A DNA stretch of 23,466 nt. Origin: JANNYA01 sp031422315. GTDB lineage: Bacteria > Pseudomonadota > Gammaproteobacteria > Xanthomonadales > SZUA-5. The notes under the pieces were generated by a model. That model was given only the letters and a program-made list of their open reading frames with translations, had not been told where the DNA came from and ran no database searches. Position 1 is the stretch's first letter. Each line of letters opens with the position of its first letter. The DNA is taken from positions 1-23,466 of the forward strand of contig JANOQN010000013.1 in NCBI GenBank assembly GCA_031422315.1, read 5' to 3'. Shown here in pieces: positions 15,215 to 23,415 of this stretch. The position numbers and the translations under genes are program-made.

Positions 15215-15298
15215 GCCATGCGCGCATTCAACTATTCAATCATTAATTTGATGGCGCTATTCGCGTTTTTACTCGCTGATCACTACCTGCCAAAGCCT
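15215..15298 (+). pseudogene. Diverged fragment of the ctaB 3' end
   Basis: These 84 bases match ctaB positions 10096-10179 at 73 of 84 positions, with no gaps. They encode AMRAFNYSIINLMALFAFLL and ADHYLPKP, against SIIY and VDHYLPKP in ctaB. Nine of 28 codons differ, and seven of those changes are synonymous, so this copy diverged while under protein-level selection, presumably as part of a working ctaB in another lineage. Similarity starts and stops abruptly. The frame continues to a TGA at 15386-15388, directly abutting the ATG of the next gene. From the ATG at 15218 it could encode a 56-residue one-helix peptide, but most likely it is a non-functional scar. Confidence 0.8.
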
Positions 15299-15388
15299 GA
15301 AAAACGATTGGCATGCCGATCTCAGAAAAAATCTGTGACCGTCAACCAACAATTCAAAGTCAAACAAGTGGAGAATGATCTGCATTGA

Positions 15389-18208
15389 ATGTTGAGGTTT
15401 CAATCAAAGATGAACTGTGTAGCTAAAGCAATACTGGTGTCATTTGCGCTGCTGGCTTTGAATCTCGCGCACGCTGAGCGCTTTCCCAGCGATTCTGGCG
15501 CTATTGACGTAACCGATCCATTTTTTGGTGCATTGCCCAACGATGGCATAGACGACACTTTAGCCATTCAAAGGGTGTTTGATTTAATCAGCTCACGCGG
15601 GCAAATCGTGTTTTTTCCGGCCGGGCAGTATGATTTAAGCGGGGAGATCTTCCTTAGAAAGACTGCATTTGCAACGCAAGCCGAAGCACTGAGCTTCTCT
15701 GGCTGGAGCGTTCAGACCGAAGGCACGCGCACCTTTTTGCGGGCCAGTGCTGGTAATTCCAATCCCGATTTAGCCGGGAAAATTCGCTTTGATTTTGACG
15801 CCATTGTCGCGGGACGCGTGTTGAGGATGACCCATCGGGTGCCATCGGCAACGCAGAATGGATTTTATTTTAGGCTCAACGGCGGCGCCTGGCGCACCAG
15901 TATTCGCCCGTTTAACGGCAATATTGGCTGGCGCGATAACGAAGTGGTGGCCGGCGATTTAGCGCTTCGAACTGGCAGCAACACACTTGAAATTGCCGCG
16001 CGCGATGTAGGCTTTGAGATTGATGCCTTTGGCTTAGAGTATTTAGGAAACTATCTTAACAACGTAATTATTGAAGGCGAAAGCGTCGGCTCTACCTCGC
16101 TTAAGCTGCGCAGCAATTTACTAAAACCTGATGGGATGCCCTTTGATGGCGCGATCATTCGCTGGGAGCCTGGCGTCGAACAGTTTTTCCGCACCGCCGT
16201 GCGGGATTTAACATTGGATGTCGGCACAGGAAATCCGCTTGCGGACGGGCTGAAATTTCACGGTAATAATCAATCCACGGTTGCCAATGTGCGGTTTTTA
16301 GGTTTGAACGGATCGGGTGATGTAGCTTTGGATTTGGCGCACACCGATGCCATCGGCCCGATATTGGTGCGCGATATCTCGGTGCAGGGTTTTGCCGTTG
16401 GTATTCATAGCGCTTGGCAAAATGCGAGCCGCACTTTCGATTCCATTGTGCTTAGAAATCAGCGCACTTTTGGGTGGGTCAATGAGGCCGCGAGCACGAT
16501 TTGGGTGCGCGGGCTAGACAGTGAAAATGCAGTGACTGCCTTTCACAACAACAGCTGGCGCTTGCCAGGCGACGGTCAAGGCAGAGTCGCGCTGATTGAT
16601 GCGCGGCTTGCCGGTTTGGCGGGCGCCAGCGCTGTGCCAGCGATTGAAACGCTGGGGCTTATGTATGCGCGCAATGTGCAAACCAACGGCTACGGCAAAG
16701 CCGTATTGAATCAGAATCAACAGCCATTTCGCGCCTATCGCGGCCAAGCTGGCATTGAGCGCGGCCTGATCCAAGAATGGTGGTCTACCGGCGCAAATCC
16801 AGGCGAAGGTGGTGGCATGACTAGGCTGTTTGATGCCCCTGGCGTAACGCCTGACACCCTGCTTGGCCTGCCGATCGCAAAGAGCCCAATACCCAGGCTT
16901 GATCCACTAAATGCATGGGATGGCCCACATCGGCACATTATCGAAGTAACGCCTGGCGTTTTCAGCGGCCGTCCGGATGATGCCATTGATGACACACTTA
17001 GCCTTCAAGCCGCCGTAGATAGCGGCGCGGGCACGGTGTATTTGCCGAACGGGCGCTGGATACTCAACGGCACTTTAATACTGCGCGCCAATGTGCAGCG
17101 TTTCTTGGGCACTGAGGCTGAAATAACTGCCTCAACGTTTAGCACGCGGGGCGTGATCGTTGTCGGCGCCACAGGGCCTAGCCCTTTGTTTATTGAACGC
17201 TTTGCCAACTTTGGTTTTGCTGGCAATGAGCCAAGGTTTGAGCATGCTTCCAGTCGCACGGTAGTTTTTAACGATCTAACCGGGTTGTACTATCGCGCTA
17301 CGGTTGCAGCGCCCGGCGACGTGTTTATCAATGACACGGTTGGCAACGCGATTGAATTTAAAGGCGGGCAAAACGTTTGGGCGCGCCAGCTCAACATCGA
17401 AGAAGACACGACGCAGGTCGGTGCGACTGCCAGCGCGCGATTGGTGAACGACGGCGCAAAGGTCTGGGTGCTTGGATTTAAAACTGAGCAATCTGGCGTC
17501 ATCGCTAAGACCACAGGCGGCGGCCACACGGAAATCATCGGTAACTTGCAACTCAATACCTTCGGCAGCGGCACCGCGCAATACCTAGTCGAGAATGCCG
17601 CCCTGTCGGTAGCCATCAATGTTAAGCCGTACCCTGAAGCTGGCACCAGCTACGGTACAGTCATCGAGACGCGCGGAGCTGAAACGCGCACCGGCTTGAT
17701 CGCTTCAGCGGGCTATGTGGGATTTAGCCGAGATCAACTTTGGGCGCTCAAGCAGGAATGGTTGATGGATTCCGATGATGCAGCGGCAAGCTATGTCGGC
17801 TCGTGGGCGAGTAGCGCAGGCTTCCCGCGCGGGCACATTGGTAGCAACTTTCGGTTTGCCAGTGTCGGTGCAAACCAGGCGCGCTTTGCGCCCACGCTAC
17901 CGCAAGGCGGCCGATTTCAGGTGTATGCGCGATGGATTGGCGACTGGGGCGGGCAAGATCACAGCGGCCATGCCAGCAATGCGCGCATCAGCGTGACCCA
18001 TCTAAACGGCGTGCAAAATTTATTGGTCGATCAACGGGTGTATAGCGATGGCTGGTATAACCTCGGCGAGTTTGACTTTGCTAGCACAGGCGGAATGGTG
18101 CAGCTGGATGCAGCCGGGGCAAATGGCAAAGTTAATATAGACGCCGTGCGATTTGTGCGGGTTGTTGATCCCGTATTTGCAAATGGGTTTGAAGCAAACC
18201 TAAATTAG
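15389..18208 (+). CDS. Large exported pectate-lyase-like beta-helix protein with golvesin-like C-terminal domain
   Basis: The 939-residue protein has a signal peptide ending near AHA (about 29; a start at codon 8, 15410, is also possible). Two copies of a pectate-lyase-superfamily opening are seen: ALPNDGIDDTLAIQRVFD (about 48-65) with GQIVFFPAGQYDL, and RPDDAIDDTLSLQAAVD (about 530) with GTVYLPNGRWIL. This suggests two right-handed beta-helix lobes that cleave or bind polysaccharide. A carbohydrate-binding-like domain (about 95-218, with GSNTLEIAARDVGFEIDAFG) interrupts the first lobe. Residues about 789-925 resemble a golvesin/xly C-terminal-like domain (SYVGSWASS...KVNIDAVRFV). The protein ends VDPVFANGFEANLN. 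Composition is like the native genes, so it lies outside the GC-rich block. The substrate is unknown. Confidence 0.8.
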   Translation: MLRFQSKMNCVAKAILVSFALLALNLAHAERFPSDSGAIDVTDPFFGALPNDGIDDTLAIQRVFDLISSRGQIVFFPAGQYDLSGEIFLRKTAFATQAEALSFSGWSVQTEGTRTFLRASAGNSNPDLAGKIRFDFDAIVAGRVLRMTHRVPSATQNGFYFRLNGGAWRTSIRPFNGNIGWRDNEVVAGDLALRTGSNTLEIAARDVGFEIDAFGLEYLGNYLNNVIIEGESVGSTSLKLRSNLLKPDGMPFDGAIIRWEPGVEQFFRTAVRDLTLDVGTGNPLADGLKFHGNNQSTVANVRFLGLNGSGDVALDLAHTDAIGPILVRDISVQGFAVGIHSAWQNASRTFDSIVLRNQRTFGWVNEAASTIWVRGLDSENAVTAFHNNSWRLPGDGQGRVALIDARLAGLAGASAVPAIETLGLMYARNVQTNGYGKAVLNQNQQPFRAYRGQAGIERGLIQEWWSTGANPGEGGGMTRLFDAPGVTPDTLLGLPIAKSPIPRLDPLNAWDGPHRHIIEVTPGVFSGRPDDAIDDTLSLQAAVDSGAGTVYLPNGRWILNGTLILRANVQRFLGTEAEITASTFSTRGVIVVGATGPSPLFIERFANFGFAGNEPRFEHASSRTVVFNDLTGLYYRATVAAPGDVFINDTVGNAIEFKGGQNVWARQLNIEEDTTQVGATASARLVNDGAKVWVLGFKTEQSGVIAKTTGGGHTEIIGNLQLNTFGSGTAQYLVENAALSVAINVKPYPEAGTSYGTVIETRGAETRTGLIASAGYVGFSRDQLWALKQEWLMDSDDAAASYVGSWASSAGFPRGHIGSNFRFASVGANQARFAPTLPQGGRFQVYARWIGDWGGQDHSGHASNARISVTHLNGVQNLLVDQRVYSDGWYNLGEFDFASTGGMVQLDAAGANGKVNIDAVRFVRVVDPVFANGFEANLN

Positions 18209-18258
18209 CGGCTTGTCGGCTCGGTTTAAATCAACGACGTTTGCCCTAAAACCGCAAA

Positions 18259-18287
18259 CGCCTCGCAGGTTAAATTTTTGCGAGGCG
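18259..18287. terminator. Hairpin between convergent genes (possible bidirectional terminator)
   Basis: CGCCTCGCA (18259-18267) and TGCGAGGCG (18279-18287) are perfect nine-base complements around an 11-base AT-rich loop, in the 124-base gap between two convergent genes. There is no T-run directly after the stem on either strand, so termination is plausible by position rather than by classic form. Confidence 0.45.
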
Positions 18288-18332
18288 CGGCGGCATTCAT
18301 GAGGTGAACGGCTTTTAGTTACAGATTTGACC

Positions 18333-20822
18333 CTAAGCCACTACCCGCAACTCAGGCTTCACTGCGCGCTTGCTCGCAAAGGTTCGGCTTTCTAATTCGG
18401 CTGAGTCAAAATCATCGGTAGAAATGACTTCGAATACCGCTTTACGCACGCGTTCCATCAAATCGCGCTCACTGACGGTGATGACATTGGCCCGCATTGC
18501 GGCTTCAAATAATTTGCTGGAATCGCTGTCGGTTATGACGCCGGCTTTGACAGCTTTTTGGATACGCCGCTCAATCGGTTCGGCTTCGATGACCTCGGGC
18601 AGCGCCGCCATCATGCGACCAAAGGGGCTGTTATCGCAGGCGGTGGTGAAGCAAAACTCGGCCAAGCGATCACGTGCAGCGTTGGGGCTCATCAGCAGCT
18701 GCGCCACCCGGTGCCCGGTGCGATCACCCGGCGCGCGCTCACGCTGGCCAAGCGGGAACACGATCCAGCCTAAAAGCCAGGCTGCGCCACGATTCGGGAA
18801 GTTCCTCAGCGCACCCACCAGGGCGTTTTGCATTTTGAAAACGCAGTCGTAAATTGCCCAAGCTAACATCGGGCGCTCGGCCTCTGGGCGGCCATTATCT
18901 TCATAGCGTTTCAGCACCGCACTAGCGATGTAAAGCTGACTTAAAACATCGCCCAAACGCGCGCTCAAGCGTTCTTTAAATTTCAACTTGCCACCCAGCA
19001 TGAGCATCGCCATATCGGCCAGTAGCGCGAGTGCGGCGCTGTAGCGAGTCAGCTTGCGGTAGTAGCGCTTGGTGTAAGCATCGCCAGGGGCACTGCCTAG
19101 ATAGCTGCCGGTCAAGCCGAACCAAAATGCGCGCACGGTGTTGCTGATGGTGAAGCCGACGTGCCCGGAAAGCGCGGCGTCAAAATCATGTAGGCGCTGC
19201 TGTGGATCAGTCAATGCGGCGGCCTGCATTTCTTTTAACACGTACGGATGGCAGCGGGTGGCACCTTGACCAAAGATAATCATCGAGCGCGTCAAAATGT
19301 TCGCGCCTTCCACGGTGATGGCAATCGGCGAGCCCTGCCAAGCACGGCCGATGTAGTTGCGCGGCCCTAAAATGACACCTTTGCCTGCGTGTACATCCAT
19401 CGCATCCAGGGCAATCTGGCGGCTTAATTCGGTGGCGTGGTATTTCGCAATCGCGCTCGGCACGGAGGGTTTTTCGCCCAAGTCAACCGCTGCCGCAGTC
19501 AATCTTGAAAGTGCCGTTACCGCATACGTATGTCCGCCGATGCGTGCAAGCGCTTCCTCGACGCCTTCGAATCTGCCGATCGACAGTCCAAATTGTTTGC
19601 GAATGCGTGCATAGGCACCGGTTGCCAGTGCCGCCATGCGCGCCCCGCCTGACGTGCCTGAGGGCAGCGATATTGCGCGGCCCACGCTCAAACATTCGAC
19701 CAGCATGCGCCAGCCTTGGCCAGCATATTCCACTCCGCCAATCAATGCTGTGATCGGCACAAAAACATCCACTCCGCGCACTGGCCCGTTTTGGAACGGA
19801 ACGTTCAACGGCAGATGCCGACGGCCCACTTGCAGCGCCGGCGTGTCGCGCGGCACCATCACCAAGGAAATGCCAATGTCGGTTTTATTGCCAACTAAAC
19901 CGTCTGGGTCATACATGCGAAACGCAATGCCGATTACCGTGGCCACGGGTGCCAAAGTAATGTAGCGCTTATCAAAAGTCAGCCGTAAACCGAGCACTTC
20001 TTTACCGTCCACCATCTTCTTACAGACAATGCCAAAATCCGGAATCGAAGTGGCATCCGAGCCTGCGTATGGGTTGGTCAGGCCAAAGCAAGGAATTTCA
20101 CGACCATCGGCTAAGCGCGGCAAATAGTGGTTTTTTTGCGCCTCAGTGCCGTAATGCAAAAGCAGCTCAGCCGGGCCCAATGAATTGGGAACCGCAACCG
20201 TGGTGCCCAGCGTGGCGGAATGCGAATTGAGCTTTTGCAGCACCGCCGAATGTGCGAATGCAGAAAACCCTAGTCCGCCGTAAGATTTCGGAATAATCAT
20301 GCCAAAAAAGCGCTGCTTCTTGAGGTAATCCCAAACTTCTGGTGCTAGATCCGCGCGCTCATGCGTGGTTTCCCAATCGTTAGTCATGCGGCAGGCTTCT
20401 TCGACCGGGCCGTCCATAAATGCCTGCTCTTCTGCGGTCAACTTGGGCACCGGCTGGCTCAGTAATTTTGACCAGTTGGGCTTGCCGCTAAACAGCTCTC
20501 CTTCAAATCCGACCGTGCCAGCGGCCAGCGCCACTTGCTCGGTTTCGGATAATTGCGGGGCAATGCGATCATAAAATCGCAAGAACGGCGCGCTAAACAA
20601 GCTGCGGCGCAGCGGCGCGATGCCGGCGATGATCAGTAGGGACAACACAAGCCCGGACGCGATCAGCGCTGGCAAAGTGAAGCTAACTGCGAACGCGCCA
20701 AGCGCAGTCGCAGACGCAATAACTAGCGCACTGATGCTTAGCTTGCTTCGGAAAAATGCGCTCAGCGCTAGGCCAAATATCGCGCCTAACAGTGGACTTG
20801 TGATGGATAAAAATAGGCTCAT
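18333..20822 (-). CDS. fadE: FadE-type acyl-CoA dehydrogenase
   Basis: The 829-residue protein is collinear with E. coli FadE (about 814 residues) from memory. It has two to three N-terminal hydrophobic segments (1-70), then LTAEEQAFMDGPVEEACRM, FFGMIIPKSYGGLGFSA, TVAVPNSLGPAELLLHYGT, IPCFGLTNPYAGSDA, PLNVPFQNGPVRGVDVFVP and ITVEGANILTRSMIIFGQGA. The C-terminal DUF1974 region has KRYYRKLTRYSAALALLAD, ARLGDVLSQLYIASAVLKRYED and FPNRGAAWLLG. It performs the first, FAD-dependent step of fatty-acid beta-oxidation at the inner membrane. The start ATG at 20822 overlaps the stop of the upstream hydrolase gene by four bases (ATGA), so both are likely co-transcribed. No FadR-type operator was identified. 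Confidence 0.95.
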   Translation of the reverse strand: MSLFLSITSPLLGAIFGLALSAFFRSKLSISALVIASATALGAFAVSFTLPALIASGLVLSLLIIAGIAPLRRSLFSAPFLRFYDRIAPQLSETEQVALAAGTVGFEGELFSGKPNWSKLLSQPVPKLTAEEQAFMDGPVEEACRMTNDWETTHERADLAPEVWDYLKKQRFFGMIIPKSYGGLGFSAFAHSAVLQKLNSHSATLGTTVAVPNSLGPAELLLHYGTEAQKNHYLPRLADGREIPCFGLTNPYAGSDATSIPDFGIVCKKMVDGKEVLGLRLTFDKRYITLAPVATVIGIAFRMYDPDGLVGNKTDIGISLVMVPRDTPALQVGRRHLPLNVPFQNGPVRGVDVFVPITALIGGVEYAGQGWRMLVECLSVGRAISLPSGTSGGARMAALATGAYARIRKQFGLSIGRFEGVEEALARIGGHTYAVTALSRLTAAAVDLGEKPSVPSAIAKYHATELSRQIALDAMDVHAGKGVILGPRNYIGRAWQGSPIAITVEGANILTRSMIIFGQGATRCHPYVLKEMQAAALTDPQQRLHDFDAALSGHVGFTISNTVRAFWFGLTGSYLGSAPGDAYTKRYYRKLTRYSAALALLADMAMLMLGGKLKFKERLSARLGDVLSQLYIASAVLKRYEDNGRPEAERPMLAWAIYDCVFKMQNALVGALRNFPNRGAAWLLGWIVFPLGQRERAPGDRTGHRVAQLLMSPNAARDRLAEFCFTTACDNSPFGRMMAALPEVIEAEPIERRIQKAVKAGVITDSDSSKLFEAAMRANVITVSERDLMERVRKAVFEVISTDDFDSAELESRTFASKRAVKPELRVVA

Positions 20823-21736
20823 GATGCGTTCCTGGTTGGTGCGAAATTTAGATTTGGGTTGATGTTCGGGTGAGAATTCGATGAAGGGTTCTGGGGAATA
20901 AACTGCGTCAAAAAATCCAGCATGGCATCCGTAAAAGGCTGATTGCTATCGCCCACAACGCGGTGCGTGGCGTCCGCAATCTGTCGATGCTGCGCATGCG
21001 GCACTTGCTTCATAAAGCTTTGGATCGTTGCGCTGGACACCACATCCGAGCGCCCGCCCGATAACAGCAGCACCGGGCAGTTAACCGAAGCTGCGGCAAG
21101 TTCGAGAATCGGCGTGTAGGTTTTAGCCGCTTCAGTAATTTTCGGAAGTAAAAGCGGATCCCAATGCCAGCGTAGGCGGCCATCGCTGCCTTCACGCAGA
21201 TGCGCGCGCAGCCGGTTTGGATGACCCGGTTCACGCTGCGGCTGATAGGCCAGCACGGCGTCATTCGCTTCTGTTAAATCTGCAAAGCCGTTTGGATTCG
21301 CGCGCATGAAGGCGAAAATGCGCTCCACGCCCGCAGTTTCCCAGCGCGGCGTTACGTCAATCAGCGCGAGTGCGCGGACGGTCGCAGGGCTTTGCGCGGC
21401 GCACAATAAACCCAGTAAGCCGCCCATGGACGCGCCGACCACAATCGGCGCGGGCGCAATTGACTCGCCTTGCAGCTGCGCCAAAACTGCGAGCGCGTCG
21501 GCGGTAAATTGCTCCAAGGCGTAATCGGCATCAGCACTCCAACCGCTATCGCCATGGCCGCGGCCATCCATAGTCCAGCATGTGAATCCTGCGCGAGATA
21601 AGCTAATTGCGCTCGCATGCCAAGCCAAGCGATTTTGTCCAAAGCCGTGCAAAAACAGCAGCTTAGGCATGTTTTCTTGACCCGAAAACACTTCCACTGC
21701 CAACTGCACGCCATCATGCGTGCGGTGATATGTCAT
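20819..21736 (-). CDS. Alpha/beta-hydrolase fold protein
   Basis: The protein is about 305 residues from the ATG at 21736. An in-frame ATG at 21760 is possible but lies almost on the predicted transcription start, and family similarity begins at HRTHDGVQLAVEVF. It has the oxyanion segment LLFLHGFGQNRLAWH, the strand TMDGRGHGDSGWS, the nucleophile elbow VVGASMGGLLGL (Ser103) and the C-terminal histidine in DATHRVVGDS. LLLSGGRSDVVS supplies the probable acid. It should be a cytosolic esterase, thioesterase or related hydrolase. Overlap with fadE suggests a link to acyl-CoA or lipid breakdown, but this is inference from position. The last about 25 residues are Asn/Pro-rich and probably disordered. 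Confidence 0.87.
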   Translation of the reverse strand: MTYHRTHDGVQLAVEVFSGQENMPKLLFLHGFGQNRLAWHASAISLSRAGFTCWTMDGRGHGDSGWSADADYALEQFTADALAVLAQLQGESIAPAPIVVGASMGGLLGLLCAAQSPATVRALALIDVTPRWETAGVERIFAFMRANPNGFADLTEANDAVLAYQPQREPGHPNRLRAHLREGSDGRLRWHWDPLLLPKITEAAKTYTPILELAAASVNCPVLLLSGGRSDVVSSATIQSFMKQVPHAQHRQIADATHRVVGDSNQPFTDAMLDFLTQFIPQNPSSNSHPNINPNLNFAPTRNAS

Positions 21737-21767
21737 GAACGAGTCGGGCAAAGCTTCCATACGCCGG

Positions 21768-21797
21768 AGTATGGGCTGCGATTTGAGGAGCTGTCAA
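21768..21797 (-). promoter_or_regulatory. Candidate sigma70 promoter for the hydrolase-fadE operon
   Basis: On the minus strand a perfect -35 box TTGACA (21792-21797) is followed after 18 bases by CATACT (21768-21773), four of six matches to the -10 consensus. Transcription would begin near 21761, about 25 bases before the ATG at 21736, which favours that start over the one at 21760. Confidence 0.45.
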
Positions 21798-21929
21798 TAC
21801 GGTGGCGTATGGTTTGGCGAAGTTGCCAATGCCCCTGGTCAAGCATTTACCCGGGAAACGATAGAGGTTGCTTAGGTAGACACGCAAGGCCAGCTTGGCT
21901 CGCATCTATTTGATGGTAGCTGAAAATGA

Positions 21930-22565
21930 CTAATTCGCAGCTCGCACATCTGTCAAATACAACAGCTCACAGGCGCCGCCGCCGTCATCGTCGCGGGTTA
22001 GTGAGCTGTTCCAAGTAAAGCCGTCCGGGTGATTTAAATTGACCAGTTTGCCTTTGCCGACTATGCGCTGACCGGGGCGCAGTTTAGCGATTTGCCGAAG
22101 TACATTTGGGTTGGCGGGCAGCACATGGATGTTGGCAATCAATCCCATAATTTCAGCTTGTGGAATGGGCGGGGCGTTTTCATAGCGATATGTTAAAAAC
22201 CGGCCGCCATGGCCCCACGTGAGCGCGTCGATATTGGCGCTATCGCTCATCTTGCCCCAGGCAATGCCCAAATCAACTGGGCTAAAACGCGCGCTGGCGT
22301 CGAAGCGGTACCACTTCGTGGATAGCAGCCGGGCGTCAAAGGAAAAATCCGCCATTGGCGTTAATTGTGCACCTGAAAAACTAATGCTCGATCCGGCTTT
22401 GATTGCTTTTTGCACCGGCTCAGATTTGGCCACAATCCGTCCGGGTGGATGGCTAAGTGCTCGCACGGGCAGGAACGGTTCTGGCTGGCGCACCCTATCA
22501 ACCATTGCAACCGTGGCAATCAATAGCAAAACTACACCGGTGCGCGAGCGAAACATCTGAAACAT
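21930..22565 (-). CDS. Membrane-anchored exported protein of unknown function, paired with lemA
   Basis: The 211-residue protein has one N-terminal hydrophobic segment (about 8-21, TGVVLLLIATVAMV) and then a periplasmic domain. The middle contains WYRFDASARFSPVDLGIAWGKMSD and LTWGHGGRFLTYRYENAPPIP. The end is HPDGFTWNSSLTRDDDGGGACELLYLTDV, with a single cysteine in GACELLY. I recall unnamed proteins with a similar 'TR-D-G-GACE' ending beside lemA in other proteobacteria, but no function is known to me. It starts 15 bases after the lemA stop on the same strand, so the two are almost certainly one operon. A start at codon 4 is also possible. Confidence 0.7.
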   Translation of the reverse strand: MFQMFRSRTGVVLLLIATVAMVDRVRQPEPFLPVRALSHPPGRIVAKSEPVQKAIKAGSSISFSGAQLTPMADFSFDARLLSTKWYRFDASARFSPVDLGIAWGKMSDSANIDALTWGHGGRFLTYRYENAPPIPQAEIMGLIANIHVLPANPNVLRQIAKLRPGQRIVGKGKLVNLNHPDGFTWNSSLTRDDDGGGACELLYLTDVRAAN

Positions 22566-22580
22566 TTGACTGCGCGATGC

Positions 22581-23165
22581 TTAGAATTGCACCTTGATGG
22601 CTTGGCGCTTTTCGTGAATGCCTTCAATTTCCAACATGCGCGCGGCCTGAAAATTAAACATGCCGGAGATGATGTTATTTGGAAACACTTCTCGGCGGTT
22701 GTTAAAGCTGAGCACCGAATCGTTATAGGCTTGGCGCGCAAATGCCACACGGTTTTCCGAGCTAGTTAGCTCTTCCATCACCTGAGCGATGTTTTCATTT
22801 GCTTTGAGCTCAGGATAGCTTTCCGCCAGCGCCATAAATCTTGTCATCACCGCGCCGAGCTGGCCTTCCGCCGCGCCTAATGCGCTGATTGCGTTCGCAT
22901 CGTTTGGCGCTGATTTGGCGGCATCAAGCGCACTGTGGGCTTGGTTGCGGGCTTGAATCACCGCTTCTAGGGTGGATTTTTCGTGCGCCATATAGGCTTT
23001 TGCCGATTCAACCAAGTTAGGAATCAAATCGTGTCGGCGGGTTAATTGCACATCGATTTGCGAAAATGCGTTGCCGACGGTATTTCTGCCGGTAATCAAG
23101 CCGTTGTAAATGCCGATCACGAACACAACGGCAACCAGCAAAATTACGGGAATTATCCAGATCAT
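22581..23165 (-). CDS. lemA: LemA family protein
   Basis: The 194-residue protein has one N-terminal membrane helix (about 2-22, IWIIPVILLVAVVFVIGIYN) followed by the family signature RNTVGNAFSQIDVQLTRRHD and LIPNLVESAKAYMAHEKSTLE. A long alpha-helical bundle fills the rest. LemA proteins are membrane-anchored with a helical domain. Their biochemical role is not established, though they recur beside envelope and protease genes. Here the gene leads a two-gene minus-strand operon with an exported protein. A TATAAT box lies 30 bases upstream of the ATG at 23165, and a weak TTTAGG ribosome site sits 8-13 bases before it. Confidence 0.93.
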   Translation of the reverse strand: MIWIIPVILLVAVVFVIGIYNGLITGRNTVGNAFSQIDVQLTRRHDLIPNLVESAKAYMAHEKSTLEAVIQARNQAHSALDAAKSAPNDANAISALGAAEGQLGAVMTRFMALAESYPELKANENIAQVMEELTSSENRVAFARQAYNDSVLSFNNRREVFPNNIISGMFNFQAARMLEIEGIHEKRQAIKVQF

Positions 23166-23194
23166 GGTGATACCTAAAGGTTGAATGTAGCGCG

Positions 23195-23200
23195 ATTATA
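23195..23200 (-). promoter_or_regulatory. Perfect -10 box upstream of lemA
   Basis: On the minus strand TATAAT sits at 23195-23200, about 30 bases before the lemA ATG. No good -35 box is found at 16-18 bases (nearest hexamers are agtcca and gtccaa), so either an activator helps or the match is partly chance in AT-rich DNA. Confidence 0.45.
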
Positions 23201-23326
23201 GCCCGCGAATTGAAAATTGGACTGGCGGTTATCTCAGCGAACCTCACGAAAATTTCGTCAAACACATTCGACTAACTTTTTTACCGATCCTGTGGGACTG
23301 CTCGACTAGCGTTTACAACAACAGAC

Positions 23327-23367
23327 ATCGGGATAGGGGCCAACTGTAACCCAGTTGGACCCCTCCC
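23327..23367 (-). ncRNA. Group II intron domain VI and 3' splice end
   Basis: A hairpin follows domain V: CCAACTG and CAGTTGG (23352-23358 with 23340-23346) pair around a five-base loop. It is extended by GGGAGGGG with CCCCTATCCC, which leaves an A in TATCCC as the possible branch-point bulge. The presumed intron end is CCCGAT with its last base at 23327. Confidence 0.7.
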
Positions 23368-23369
23368 AC

Positions 23370-23403
23370 ACCACCGGACAAGCGGGTCCGCATCCGGCGG
23401 TTC
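23370..23403 (-). ncRNA. Group II intron domain V (34 nt)
   Basis: Its length is exactly 34 bases, the standard for domain V. The lower stem pairs ACCGCCGGA with TCCGGTGGT (nine pairs, one G-U), and the upper stem pairs GCG with CGC around the tetraloop GACC. The unpaired TT on the 3' side fits the two-base bulge. The strand carries a CGC at the catalytic-triad position, as in class C introns. Confidence 0.85.
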
Positions 23404-23415
23404 GAGCAATTGAGG

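Noticed and set aside
21761..21929. Possible small gene between the hydrolase and the lemA operon
   Set aside because: Only short frames occur without ribosome sites. The region is better explained by the hydrolase promoter and an operon end.
23017..23265. Minus-strand frame (82 codons) overlapping the start of lemA
   Set aside because: It lies in another frame of lemA and its promoter region, with no signature or ribosome site. LemA itself is unambiguous.
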